Positions 1 to 9,176 are shown, numbered from the stretch's first letter. The stretch: 64,000 nt of DNA from Arthrobacter sp. H16F315 (GCF_024124825.1 NZ_JAMXSS010000002.1:1178001-1242000), one strand, 5' to 3'. The notes: generated by a model not told the origin, from the sequence alone. Numbers and translations are program-made.

Positions 1-117
1 GAGTACGAAATCGTATACGATAAGCATGCCCCGCAGTGGACATGTCGTCAACCCCTGCGTCCGGATCTTTTTGGGCACTTGTAACCTGCGTCATAGGTGC
101 CGTAGAGTGAGGAATCA

Positions 118-162
118 GTGTTCGAGTTCTATTATCGAACAGTCTATTCTAATATCGAACAC
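118..162. promoter_or_regulatory. Operator-like repeats upstream of the monooxygenase
   Basis: GTGTTCGA at 118-125 and TCGAACAC at 155-162 form a perfect 8-bp inverted repeat. A third half-site, TCGAACA, lies at 135-141, and TATCGAACA is directly repeated at 133-141 and 153-161, 20 bp (about two helical turns) apart. This phased arrangement upstream of a single catabolic gene resembles operators of IclR-family regulators, whose sites often contain TTCG/CGAA half-sites. Which protein binds is not known; the adjacent PucR gene is another candidate. Confidence 0.5.
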
Positions 163-205
163 CGCCTCGGCGAGAGTCCGCCACACAACGAAGTGAGGAA
201 AGCCC

Positions 206-2128
206 GTGCAGTTCCACCACCACGGTTACGTATCCGGTGACCCACGAGTCCAGCCGGCCGCCGGCGTCGGGATCGAACGCCCCGCCGAGCTTCCCGAGCA
301 CGTTGACGTCCTCATCGTGGGAACGGGGCCCGCCGGGATGCTCGCGGCAGCCCAGCTATCCCAGTTCCCGGCAGTGACCACGAGGATCGTGGAGCGCCGC
401 GGTGGCAGGCTCGCCATCGGCCAGGCTGACGGTATCCAGGCCCGGAGCGTAGAGACCTTCCAAGCCTTTGGTTTCGCCGAACGGATCATCGCCGAGGCCT
501 TCCGCATTACCGAGATGGCGTTTTGGAAGCCGGACCCGAAAGATTCGTCCCGCATCGTCCGGGCGGCCCGTGCCGCCGACGATCCTGCCGGCATCAGCGA
601 GTTCCCGCACCTGATCGTCAACCAGGCCCGGGTGCTGGACTACTTCGCCGAGTTTATGGCCAATGCGCCCACACGCATGGCCCCCGATTTTGGCCTGGAA
701 TTCCAGGGCCTTGAGGTCGCCGGCGACGGCGAATACCCCGTCAGTGTGACGCTGCTGCATACTGATGGTCCCGACGAAGGCACCGAGCGGATTGTCCGTG
801 CCAAGTACGTTGTGGGGGCAGATGGGGCCCGGAGCAAAGTCCGCGACTCGATCGGCTGCACGCTCGCCGGCGACAAAGCCAATCACGCGTGGGGGGTTAT
901 GGACGTTGTTGCCGGCACGGACTTCCCCGACATCCGGACCAAGTGCGCCATCCAGTCCGGTTCGGGTGGCAGCATCCTGCTCATCCCGCGCGAGGGCGGC
1001 CACCTGTTCCGAATGTACGTCGACCTCGGCGAAGTAGACCCGGCTGACAACGGCGCCGTGCGCAACACCACCATCGAGCAAATCATCGCCAAGGCCGGCG
1101 CAATCCTCCACCCCTACGTTCTCGACGTGCGCAATGTCGCCTGGCACAGTGTGTACGAGGTGGGCCACCGCCTTACCGACCGGTTCGACGACGTCCTTCC
1201 GGCGGAGCTCGGCATCCGCACGCCGCGCGTGTTCATCACCGGCGATGCCTGCCACACACACAGTGCCAAGGCCGGCCAGGGCATGAACGTCTCCATGCAG
1301 GACGGCTTTAATATCGGCTGGAAACTCGGTCACGTACTTGACGGCCGCAGCCCAGAGGGCCTGCTCTCCACCTACTCGGCCGAACGGCAGGTTGTTGCGA
1401 AGAACCTCATCGACTTCGACAAGTTGTGGTCGTCCCTGATGGCGAAGAAGCCCGAAGAGTTCGAGAACCCCTCCGAGCTCGAGGACTTCTACGTGCGCAC
1501 GGCAGAGTTTCCTGCGGGCTTTATGACCGAGTACTCGCCCTCGATGATCGTCGGCGAAGCGACCCACCAGGGCCTGGCTACCGGATTTCCTGTCGGCAAA
1601 CGCTTCAAATCCGCGCCGGTGGAGCGGGTCTGCGACACAAACCCGCTTCAGCTCGGCCACCAGGCCGCGGCGGATGGCCGGTGGCGTATCTACGTCTTCG
1701 CGGATCAGGCTGCGGCCGGCGCTCCGTCGCCAACGACGGAGCTGGCCGCCTGGTTGGCCAACGCGCCGGAATCGCCGCTGGCAGCTACCCCGGACGGAGC
1801 GGACGCCGACGCCTGGTTCGACGTGAAAGTGATCTACCAGCAGGACCACACGGGTGTGGACATCACGGCTGTTCCGGCGGTGTTTACCCCGGAAGTCGGC
1901 CCGTTCCGGCTCACCTATCTGGAGAAGGTTTACGGCACCGACCCGACGGCGGACATCTTCGAACTGCGCGGCCTGGACCGCGGCGGCGTCATCGTGATCG
2001 TCCGTCCGGACCAGTACGTGGCCAACGTCCTGCCGCTGACGGCGACGGCGGAGCTCGCCGCCTTCTTCGCGCCCCTCGTGCCGGTTCGGCTGACTGGGTC
2101 GGCCTCAGGTAGCGCCCTAACACCCTGA
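206..2128 (+). CDS. FAD-dependent aromatic monooxygenase (phenol 2-monooxygenase / 3-hydroxybenzoate 4-monooxygenase type)
   Basis: This 640-residue protein belongs to the large class A flavoprotein hydroxylases that use NAD(P)H and O2 to hydroxylate a phenolic ring in the cytoplasm. The N-terminal Rossmann motif GTGPAG is at residues 39-44. The GADGARSKVR (DG) motif and the FITGDACHTHSAKAGQGMN (GD) flavin-binding motif follow, the latter near residues 342-360. The last ~180 residues form the thioredoxin-like dimerisation domain of phenol hydroxylases, including RPDQYVA. The length matches the family. GTG at 206 was chosen because GAGGAAA lies just upstream. The exact substrate (phenol, 3-hydroxybenzoate or a related compound) cannot be told from the sequence. 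The PucR regulator follows in the same direction. Confidence 0.88.
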   Translation: MQFHHHGYVSGDPRVQPAAGVGIERPAELPEHVDVLIVGTGPAGMLAAAQLSQFPAVTTRIVERRGGRLAIGQADGIQARSVETFQAFGFAERIIAEAFRITEMAFWKPDPKDSSRIVRAARAADDPAGISEFPHLIVNQARVLDYFAEFMANAPTRMAPDFGLEFQGLEVAGDGEYPVSVTLLHTDGPDEGTERIVRAKYVVGADGARSKVRDSIGCTLAGDKANHAWGVMDVVAGTDFPDIRTKCAIQSGSGGSILLIPREGGHLFRMYVDLGEVDPADNGAVRNTTIEQIIAKAGAILHPYVLDVRNVAWHSVYEVGHRLTDRFDDVLPAELGIRTPRVFITGDACHTHSAKAGQGMNVSMQDGFNIGWKLGHVLDGRSPEGLLSTYSAERQVVAKNLIDFDKLWSSLMAKKPEEFENPSELEDFYVRTAEFPAGFMTEYSPSMIVGEATHQGLATGFPVGKRFKSAPVERVCDTNPLQLGHQAAADGRWRIYVFADQAAAGAPSPTTELAAWLANAPESPLAATPDGADADAWFDVKVIYQQDHTGVDITAVPAVFTPEVGPFRLTYLEKVYGTDPTADIFELRGLDRGGVIVIVRPDQYVANVLPLTATAELAAFFAPLVPVRLTGSASGSALTP

Positions 2129-2149
2129 TCGAAAGAGCCGCCCAATAGT

Positions 2150-2155
2150 TACACT
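2150..2155 (+). promoter_or_regulatory. -10 element of a probable leaderless promoter for the PucR gene
   Basis: TACACT is followed by six bases and then the ATG at 2162, with no Shine-Dalgarno sequence in between. This is the usual layout of leaderless transcripts in actinobacteria. No convincing -35 element is visible. It would give the regulator its own promoter, separate from the upstream monooxygenase gene. Confidence 0.4.
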
Positions 2156-2161
2156 GTGTAG

Positions 2162-3769
2162 ATGCGCTTGACCGTTGACCACATCCTTTCCCTTCCTGCT
2201 GTCAGGAAAGGGGATCCCGAGATCCTCACCGGGGCCAGCAAGCTTGGGACTCCGGTGCGGTGGATTCATGTGGCCGAGCTCCGGAACCTCACGGGATTTC
2301 TTGAAGGCGGGGAGCTGGTGCTCACCACGGGCCTGGCCTTTGAAGATTCCAGCAGCGCCGCCACCCGGTATTTGGCCGAGCTGGCGTCCCTGGGCGCCGC
2401 AGGAGTGATCGTTGAAATCCTCGATGACAGGGCTGAAGCGTCACGGGCGCTGCGCGAGGCGGCAGCTTCTGCTCGAATTCCGGTGATCCTGGTGCGCAAG
2501 CCGGTGCGTTTTGTGGAAATCACGGAAAACGTGCACAAGATAATCCTCGCCGGGCAGCTGGAGCGGGTTGAGAAGGCTAGGCATGTTCATGAGGTGTTTA
2601 CGCTGCTCAGCCTGGAGAGTGCCGGCGCGGACGAGATCGTCGCCCGTGCGGCGCAGCTGATCGGTGCGCCGGTTGTTCTTGAGAATATTTCGCATTTGGT
2701 CCTCGCCTTCGACGGAGGCGGCATTCCGGCCGGAAAGCTGCTCAACGACTGGGAGAACCGCTCCCGCGTTGTCCATCTCAACGAGGCCACCACGCGCACC
2801 GGTGAGGAAAACTGGCTGCAGACGCCCGTCGGCCTTCGCTCACAGCGCTGGGGCCGGCTGGTGGTGCCGGTGACGCTGGACAATGACACGGACGCGTCCA
2901 TGGTGCTTGAGCGGGCAGGCCAGGCGCTTTCCATCAATCGATTCGCCGAACGGGATCAGCGCGAACTCGGATACCAGGCACGCGCGGGTTTGATGCACGA
3001 GCTCCGCCAACCGCGCTCCCTCAGCGAAGCCGAGGCCCAGGCGCGGGCCGGTGCGCTGGGGCTGCGGAGCTATCAGATGTACGTGCCCGTGGTCTTTCGG
3101 CTGGACCCGCGGGGCGGCGAGGGCCCCCTGGCCCTCCAGCGAAGGGAGCGGGCGCTGTTGGAATCGGTGAACCGGTCGCTTCAATCGCTGAAGTACTCTG
3201 CCTTGGCTGCAAGTTTGCAGACCGGCACGGTGGCCCTGTTGCTTGGCCTGCCGCCGAAACAAGCTGAGGAGGGGGCCGTCACGAGAATCTGCGCCGAGCT
3301 TCGCCGCCTTGCAGCAGACAGCGCTGAAGACCTGCAGTGGGCTGCCGGCATTGGACATCCGCAGGGTTCCCTCCTGCTGACCGCCGCCGCACTTGATGAG
3401 GCGAATCACGTAGCCGAAGCGGCCAGCACGCTGCAAAAACGAGGCAAGCCGTTTTATCGCGCTGCCGACATCCGGCTGCGGGGGCTGCTGGCTCTCCTGC
3501 GCAGTGATCCGCGGGTCCAGACGTTCGTGGAGGGCGAATTGGCGGGAATTCTGGGCGGAAACGAGTCCGAGGAACTGCTGCTGCTTGAAAAGTACCTGGA
3601 AGCTCAGGGGAATAAGGCCGAACTGGCCCGCACCAGCTTCCTGAGCCGGCCAACACTGTATTCGAGGTTGGCCCGCCTGGAACGAAAGCTTGGCCTCGAA
3701 CTGGACGAACCGGAATCCCGGACCTCCCTGCACGTGGCATTGATGCTGTACCGGTTGAAGGATCTCTAA
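2162..3769 (+). CDS. PucR-family transcriptional regulator
   Basis: This 535-residue regulator has the classical PucR layout. An N-terminal PucR sensory domain (about residues 5-125) opens with LTVDHILSLPAVRKGDPEIL and contains LVLTTGLAF. A middle GGDEF-like region follows. The C-terminal helix-turn-helix (about 475-530) contains NKAELARTSFLSRPTLYSRL. PucR proteins usually activate purine, amine or aromatic catabolic genes in response to the substrate. The position 33 bp after the monooxygenase suggests control of that gene, which is inference. The gene converges on an acyl-CoA dehydrogenase gene across about 100 bp in which no clear terminator was seen. Confidence 0.9.
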   Translation: MRLTVDHILSLPAVRKGDPEILTGASKLGTPVRWIHVAELRNLTGFLEGGELVLTTGLAFEDSSSAATRYLAELASLGAAGVIVEILDDRAEASRALREAAASARIPVILVRKPVRFVEITENVHKIILAGQLERVEKARHVHEVFTLLSLESAGADEIVARAAQLIGAPVVLENISHLVLAFDGGGIPAGKLLNDWENRSRVVHLNEATTRTGEENWLQTPVGLRSQRWGRLVVPVTLDNDTDASMVLERAGQALSINRFAERDQRELGYQARAGLMHELRQPRSLSEAEAQARAGALGLRSYQMYVPVVFRLDPRGGEGPLALQRRERALLESVNRSLQSLKYSALAASLQTGTVALLLGLPPKQAEEGAVTRICAELRRLAADSAEDLQWAAGIGHPQGSLLLTAAALDEANHVAEAASTLQKRGKPFYRAADIRLRGLLALLRSDPRVQTFVEGELAGILGGNESEELLLLEKYLEAQGNKAELARTSFLSRPTLYSRLARLERKLGLELDEPESRTSLHVALMLYRLKDL

Positions 3770-3868
3770 CGCCAAGGGCGGCCCCGGCCGGGTTGGCCAA
3801 CTCCGGGCCGGCTCGACGTGCCATCCGGGACAAATGCCCGCCCGCTGAAGCGGCTGCGGGAGGCGCCG

Positions 3869-5056
3869 TCAGCCTTGGCGGAAGGCGGAGATGCCCGTGA
3901 TGCGCTGGCCCAGGATGAGGGTGTGGACCTCGTCGGTGCCCTCATAGGTGCGCACGGATTCGAGGTTGTTGGCATGTCGGAGCGGAGAATAGTCCAGCGT
4001 GATGCCGTTGCCGCCCAGGATGGTGCGGGCCTCCCGGCAGATTGCGATGGCCTCGCGGACGTTATTCAACTTTCCCACCGAAATCTGCACCGGCTCCAGC
4101 GTCCCGGCGTCTTTCAGTCGTCCGGTGTGCAGGGCCAGGAGCGTCCCTTTCTGGATTTCCAGCAGCATATTAACGAGCTTTTCCTGGGTCAGCTGGTAGC
4201 CGGCGAGGGGCTTGCCAAACTGCAGCCGCTCCTGCGCGTATGCGAGGGCGGATTCGTAGGAGTCCCGGGCCGCGCCCATGGCACCCCAGATAATGCCGTA
4301 GCGGGCTTCGTTGAGGCAGGAGAACGGGCCGCTGAGCCCGCGGGCGCCGGGGAGGAGCGCCGCGGCCGGCAGCCGGACGTCCTCCAGGCTGATGTCGCAT
4401 TGGATTGATGCCCGCATGGACAGCTTGGATCCGATGGGCGTCGCGGTGAAGCCGGGTGTATCCGTGGGCACGATGAATCCGCGGATTCCCTCGCGGGTGT
4501 TGGCCCAGATGACCGCGATCTGGGCCACTGAGGCAAGCCCGATCCAGCGTTTTGCGCCATTGATGACCCAGCCGCCGTTGCCGTCGGACTCCGCGAAAGT
4601 CGCCATGCTGGACGGATCGGAGCCGGCGGTTGGCTCGGTCAGCCCGAAGCAGCCGATCGTCCTGCCTTGGGCCATGGCCGGCAGATACTCGTTTTTCTGC
4701 TCCTCGGACCCCCACTTATGGATGGCACTCATGGCCAGCGAGCCTTGGACGCTGACGAAGGTCCGGAGCCCGGAATCCCCGGCCTCCAGTTCCATGGCCG
4801 CCAGGCCGTATTCGACGGCGCTGCGGCCGGGGCAGCCATAGCCCTTTAGGTGCATCCCGAGGACGCCCAGCTTCCCGAGTTCGGGGACCAGCTCCAAGGG
4901 GAAGTGGGCGTCCTCGAACCAGCTGGCAATGTTGGGCCGGATGCGTTTGTTCACGAAGTCGCGGACAGTGCTTCGCAACTGCAGCTCATCCGCGCTCAGG
5001 AGGCTGTCCAGGTTGAGCACGTCGTCGAGGGCCAGGGCGGGTGCGGTTACGGTCAC
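3869..5056 (-). CDS. Acyl-CoA dehydrogenase, glutaryl-CoA dehydrogenase type
   Basis: This 395-residue FAD enzyme has the acyl-CoA dehydrogenase signatures CFGLTEPTAGSDPSS (substrate/FAD loop) and LGGNGI near the C-terminus. The catalytic Glu lies in RTYEGTDEVHTLILGQ, and the ending ITGISAF is typical of glutaryl-CoA dehydrogenases. DSGLRTFVSVQGSLAM matches the family segment whose Arg binds the distal carboxylate of glutaryl-CoA, so a dicarboxylyl-CoA substrate is plausible. The start is GTG at 5056, with AGGAG 8 bp upstream. It lies 138 bp downstream of the LysR gene on the same strand and opposite a CoA-transferase that could make its substrate. Confidence 0.9.
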   Translation of the reverse strand: MTVTAPALALDDVLNLDSLLSADELQLRSTVRDFVNKRIRPNIASWFEDAHFPLELVPELGKLGVLGMHLKGYGCPGRSAVEYGLAAMELEAGDSGLRTFVSVQGSLAMSAIHKWGSEEQKNEYLPAMAQGRTIGCFGLTEPTAGSDPSSMATFAESDGNGGWVINGAKRWIGLASVAQIAVIWANTREGIRGFIVPTDTPGFTATPIGSKLSMRASIQCDISLEDVRLPAAALLPGARGLSGPFSCLNEARYGIIWGAMGAARDSYESALAYAQERLQFGKPLAGYQLTQEKLVNMLLEIQKGTLLALHTGRLKDAGTLEPVQISVGKLNNVREAIAICREARTILGGNGITLDYSPLRHANNLESVRTYEGTDEVHTLILGQRITGISAFRQG

Positions 5057-5194
5057 GGTTTGTTCTCCTGGCGTCGGATGCGGCTAGTTAACGGCGGGCG
5101 GTCTACTTCAGGCCCGGCGGGCTCCGACCACTGTGACAGCTGGATTGCGGAAGATCCAATACCAAATCCTGCGGCCGCTGATGTCCTGGGCGTA

Positions 5195-6103
5195 TCAATG
5201 AGTGCCTGCGTCCGGCGACGGCAAGACTTCTTCCGAGAGCCGAAGGACCTCCCGCAGTGCCGGGCTGGTGTTGTCATTCCGCCAGACCAGCCGCAACTGG
5301 ATGTTCTCGGCCGGGCCGTCCAGCGGCAGAAAGATGACCCCGGGGTGGTTGAAGTTCTCCGGTACCGAAGACACCGTCAGGGCGACGCCGATTTCCGCGG
5401 CGACGAGCGCCATAAGCGTCTGGGAATCCGGGGCCACCTGGACGATCTCCGCGGCGTAGCCGGCGTCGCCGGACAGCCTGCGGAGGTGGTCATGGAGGAT
5501 CGATCCCGGGTGCTCCGGCAGGGTGACGAAGGGCTGATCCGCGAGGTCGGCCATGTTCAGCGAATCGCGGCCGCTGAGGGGATGGGCTTCGTACAAGGCC
5601 ACCACAAGCCGCTCGTTGGCCACGATCCGCGAGTCCAGGACCGCCGGGATGAAGTTCCAGCGGCCCAGGCCCACTTCCATGGCACCGCTCAGGACCTTGT
5701 CCATCGCCGGCAGGGCGAAGTTGGAGCTGGACAGTTCGAAATCAATTCCCGGATGCGCCTCCCGGACCCGCTTGGCGAGCTTGCCCACCATCACGTGGGA
5801 GGAAACGCCGGCAAACGCGACCCGTACGCGACCGGTTTCGCCGCGGCCTGCCGAGGCGACCGCGAGGCTTGAGCGGCGGCAGGCCGCCAGGATGTCCCGG
5901 GCCGGCGCCAGCAGGGCCTCGCCCTCCGGCGTTAGCTGGACCGTCCGGGTACTCCGGACAAAGAGCGGTGCCTTGAGTTCATGTTCCAACCGTTGAATGG
6001 ACCGGCTCAGCGGCGGTTGAGCCATGTGGAGCCGGAGTGCGGCCCTGCCGAAGTGCAACTCTTCGGCCACGGCCAGGAAGGCCCGGATCTGTTGTATTTC
6101 CAC
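5195..6103 (-). CDS. LysR-family transcriptional regulator
   Basis: This 302-residue protein has the LysR N-terminal winged helix-turn-helix (residues 1-60), including FGRAALRLHMAQPPLSRSIQRLE, followed by a periplasmic-binding-like effector domain from about residue 90. Length and layout are standard. It is transcribed divergently from the CoA-transferase operon and upstream of the glutaryl-CoA-dehydrogenase-like gene. It therefore probably controls both in response to the pathway substrate. A perfect T-N11-A type inverted repeat sits in the shared intergenic region. The effector is unknown. Confidence 0.93.
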   Translation of the reverse strand: MEIQQIRAFLAVAEELHFGRAALRLHMAQPPLSRSIQRLEHELKAPLFVRSTRTVQLTPEGEALLAPARDILAACRRSSLAVASAGRGETGRVRVAFAGVSSHVMVGKLAKRVREAHPGIDFELSSSNFALPAMDKVLSGAMEVGLGRWNFIPAVLDSRIVANERLVVALYEAHPLSGRDSLNMADLADQPFVTLPEHPGSILHDHLRRLSGDAGYAAEIVQVAPDSQTLMALVAAEIGVALTVSSVPENFNHPGVIFLPLDGPAENIQLRLVWRNDNTSPALREVLRLSEEVLPSPDAGTH

Positions 6104-6174
6104 GCCAGGTCAGCTTCCGCTCAGGTAAACGTCATTGTTCATATGCCCAAGATACCCAACACAACGAAATAGGC

Positions 6175-6232
6175 ATTGATGGCGGTGGGGTATCAATCCA
6201 GCACCAAATGCGTATTGGACGCGGATCAATCC
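6175..6232. promoter_or_regulatory. LysR-type operator between the LysR gene and the CoA-transferase operon
   Basis: ATTGAT (6175-6180) and ATCAAT (6192-6197) form a perfect inverted repeat with an 11-bp spacer, which is the T-N11-A architecture of LysR-type binding sites. The right half-site with two extra bases, ATCAATCC, recurs at 6225-6232, exactly 33 bp (about three helical turns) further on. This fits a recognition site plus an activation site on one DNA face. Binding by the adjacent LysR protein is inference. Confidence 0.6.
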
Positions 6233-6276
6233 GCTTGCGAGGGTAGGTGATGCAGACCACATACTGGAGGTACAGA

Positions 6277-7527
6277 ATGACACAACCGAGCAGTAAACCG
6301 GCGGACGGCGGGCGCAACCGCCCCGCCGCAGGCGGAGCGGGGCCCGGCGTTGACGTCCTGGGCCGGGAAGGCACCGGGCCCCTGGCCGGCGTCGTCATCG
6401 CGGATTTCAGCCGGGTGCTGGCTGGTCCGTACGCCACCATGCTGCTGGCCGATATGGGCGCCACAGTCATCAAGGTCGAGGGCCCCGACGGCGACGACAC
6501 CCGCACCTACATGCCCCCGGTCCGCGACGGCGAGGCCACATTCTTCCTGGCGGTGAACCGCAACAAGCACTCCATTGCCCTGGACCTGAAGGACCCGGAG
6601 GACCTGGACGTGGCGCGCTCACTGATCCGCTCCGCGGACGTTATGATCGAAAATTTCAAGCCCGGCAACATGGCGCGGCTGGGTCTGGACTATGCCGCCG
6701 CCGCGGAGCTGAAGCCGGACATTATCTACGCCTCCATCACCGGGTTCGGCACCGGGGCAGGCGCGCACATCCCGGGCTATGACCTGCTCGTGCAGGCCGC
6801 CTCGGGAATGATGAGCCTGACCGGTGACCAGGACACGCAGCCGTACCGGGCCGGCATCGCCCTCTTTGACGTTATTACCGGCCTGCACGCGGCCATCGGC
6901 ATCCTCGGTGCCCTGCACCACAAGGACCAGACCGGCGAAGGCCAGTTGGTGGAGCTGAACCTCCTGACCTCCGCACTGTCCGGCATGGTGAACCAGTCCG
7001 CGGCCTACGTGACCGGCGGTGTGGTGCCGGCCCGGATGGGCAACGAGCACCCCAGTATGTATCCGTACGCACCGATGCAGACCGGCGACGGCATGATCAT
7101 CATCGCCACGGGCAATGATGCCCAGTTCGTCCGGCTCTGCGGGGCGCTGGCGATCCCCGAAGTCGGCCGGCACCCGAAGTTCGCCAAGACCCGGGAACGC
7201 AATGCGCACCGGGACGAGCTGCGCGACATCCTCCACGCCCGGCTGGCCACCCAGTCCGCCGCGCAGTGGTTTTCTGAGCTCTCCGCGGCGGGGCTGCCGT
7301 GCGCGCCGATCCAGGATGTCCGCGGCGGAGTTGATTTCGCCGAGCAGCTCGGGCTCCAGCCGGTAGTGCTGGCCGGCAGCGGGGCGCGGCAGATTCCCAC
7401 CGTGCGGCATCCCGTCGAGTACTCCCGCACGCCGGTGGACTACTCACTCGCACCGCCGGAGCTCAACGAAAGCTCCGAGCTGGTCCGGAACTGGCTGCTG
7501 CACCAGAAAGCGCTGGCCCATGCCTGA
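6277..7527 (+). CDS. CaiB/BaiF-family CoA-transferase
   Basis: This 416-residue family III CoA-transferase moves CoA between carboxylic acids. Characteristic segments are DFSRVLAGPYATMLLADMGA near the N-terminus, FFLAVNRNKHSIALDLK, IYASITGFG and GYDLLVQAASGMMSLTG. The start is the ATG at 6277, with GGAGG six bases upstream; an in-frame GTG/ATG lies at 6247/6250 but lacks such a site. The position that often holds the catalytic Asp reads LLTSAL, with Thr near residue 231. Some actinobacterial subfamilies also lack Asp there as far as I recall, so inactivity should not be assumed. It is the first gene of a catabolic operon and overlaps the thioesterase by 8 bp. It may activate an imported organic acid. 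Confidence 0.9.
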   Translation: MTQPSSKPADGGRNRPAAGGAGPGVDVLGREGTGPLAGVVIADFSRVLAGPYATMLLADMGATVIKVEGPDGDDTRTYMPPVRDGEATFFLAVNRNKHSIALDLKDPEDLDVARSLIRSADVMIENFKPGNMARLGLDYAAAAELKPDIIYASITGFGTGAGAHIPGYDLLVQAASGMMSLTGDQDTQPYRAGIALFDVITGLHAAIGILGALHHKDQTGEGQLVELNLLTSALSGMVNQSAAYVTGGVVPARMGNEHPSMYPYAPMQTGDGMIIIATGNDAQFVRLCGALAIPEVGRHPKFAKTRERNAHRDELRDILHARLATQSAAQWFSELSAAGLPCAPIQDVRGGVDFAEQLGLQPVVLAGSGARQIPTVRHPVEYSRTPVDYSLAPPELNESSELVRNWLLHQKALAHA

Positions 7528-7984
7528 GGCATACCGGACCCGGATCTCCCCGCGGTGGTCGGACCAGGACCTTAATGGCCACGTCAACCACGCCGCCGTC
7601 GTGACACTCCTGGAGGAGTCGAGACTCAAGTGGCGGGCCACGATGCAGGGAGTCCACTCAACCGACGTGGCCCCCACCGTAGTGGCAGCCCTCGAACTGA
7701 GCTACCGGCGTCCGATCCACTACGGCGAAGACCTCGACGTTGAACTCGCGGTCAGCAGGATCGGCACCAGCTCCGTCGACCTCGAATTCACCGGCACCCA
7801 AAACGGCGCTGTAGCCGTCGAGGGCCGGACAGTGCTTGTTTCAGTCTGGCCCGAAACCGGCAAGTCGCGGCCCCTGGCGGAACGCGAACGGTACTGGCTC
7901 GCCCAGTTCCAGCCCACACCGGCAAACACGGAGCCCCGTGAACCGCAGATTCCCGATCACCCACCCCTGGAGCTGACCCAATGA
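7520..7984 (+). CDS. Acyl-CoA thioesterase, hot-dog fold (4-hydroxybenzoyl-CoA thioesterase-like)
   Basis: This 154-residue hot-dog-fold protein has the N-terminal signature RWSDQDLNGHVNHAAVVTLLEESRL, in which the Asp of the DxxGHVNHA segment is the usual catalytic residue of 4-hydroxybenzoyl-CoA thioesterase-like enzymes. The gene overlaps the CoA-transferase by 8 bp and the next dehydrogenase by 4 bp (ATGA), so all three are translationally coupled. It may release free CoA from dead-end intermediates of the pathway. The substrate is not known. Confidence 0.85.
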   Translation: MPEAYRTRISPRWSDQDLNGHVNHAAVVTLLEESRLKWRATMQGVHSTDVAPTVVAALELSYRRPIHYGEDLDVELAVSRIGTSSVDLEFTGTQNGAVAVEGRTVLVSVWPETGKSRPLAERERYWLAQFQPTPANTEPREPQIPDHPPLELTQ

Positions 7985-9176
7985 CACCGGAACCGGCCGC
8001 ACAAGGCACCGACTTCTACCTGCTGGACGATTTCCTCACCGCCGAGGACCGCGCCCTTCGGCTGAAGGTCCGCAGCTTCGTCGACAAGGACCTGCTGCCA
8101 GTTATCAACGGCTACTGGGAGCGCGCCGAGTTCCCGTTCGAGCTGATCCCGAAACTCGCCGCCCTCGGCATCGTAGGAACCACCATCACCGGCTTCGGCT
8201 GCCCCGGGCTGAGCCGGCTTGCCGCCGGGATCGTCGCGGCGGAAGTCTCCCGGGGCGACGGCTCCGTCAATACGTTCCTGGGTGTCCAGTCCGGCCTGGC
8301 CATGGGCACCATCAACATGCTCGGCAGCGCGGAACAAAAGCAGCGCTGGCTCCCCGCGATGGCCACCCTGGACAAAATCGGTGCCTTCGCCCTGACCGAA
8401 CCGGACCATGGGTCCGATTCGGTGGCCTTGAGACCAGTGCTCGGCGGGACGGAGACAGCTACATCATCAACGGCCGCAAGCGGTGGATCGGCAACGCGAG
8501 CATGGCCGACGTCGTAATTATCTTCGCCCGCGACGAGGAGGACGCCAAGGTCAAGGCTTTTGTGATGGAGCGCAACGGCGACGGCAGCTACCCGGACGGC
8601 TATCACACCGAGGTCATCACCGGAAAGATCGGCAAAAGGGCGATCCTCCAGCCGGACATCACCCTCGAAGGACTCAGGGTACCGGCGGACAATAGGCTCA
8701 CCGGCTGCCACTCCTTCAAGGACGTCACCCGCGTTCTGACGTCCACCCGCAGCGGAGCCTCGTGGGAGTCCCTCGGCCACGCAATGGCGGCCTACGAGAT
8801 CGCGGTGGACTACGCGAAGACCCGGCACCAGTTCGGCAAACCGATCGGCAGCTTCCAGCTGGTGCAGAACAAACTCGCCAACATGCTCGCCGAACTGACG
8901 GCCATGCAGTTGATCTGCTTCCGGCTTGCCGTCCTGGCCGAGGACGGACGCATGACCGGGCCCATGGCGTCGCTGGCCAAGATGCACACGGCGCAGAAGG
9001 CGCGCTGGATCTGTTCCGAAGCCCGGGACATGCTCGGCGGCAACGGTGTGCTGCTGGAGAACCACGTCGCCCGGCATATGACCGACATGGAGGTCGTCTC
9101 CACCTATGAAGGCACCGATTCCATCCAGTCCCTGCTCGTTGGCCGGGAGATTACCGGTTTCTCCGCCTTCAGCTAG
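7981..9176 (+). pseudogene. Acyl-CoA dehydrogenase, broken by a one-base frameshift
   Basis: Two reading frames (7981-8517 and the frame ending at 9176) together encode one acyl-CoA dehydrogenase of about 398 residues. The first frame reads to SDSVAL and is lost at position ~8430, where one G is missing. In the other frame the protein continues ETSARRDGDSYIINGRKRWIG, exactly as the family requires. The catalytic Glu segment STYEGTDSIQSLLVG and the end ITGFSAF mark it as a paralogue of the gene at 3869-5056. The carboxylate-binding Arg of glutaryl-CoA dehydrogenases is Asn here (GSVNTFLGVQ), so its substrate probably differs. A real mutation is possible, but a sequencing error is more likely. 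Confidence 0.85.

Noticed and set aside
356..1849. Long open frame on the minus strand opposite the monooxygenase (497 codons).
   Set aside because: It lies entirely within a well supported flavoprotein gene, has no recognisable motif, and such antisense frames are common in GC-rich genomes.
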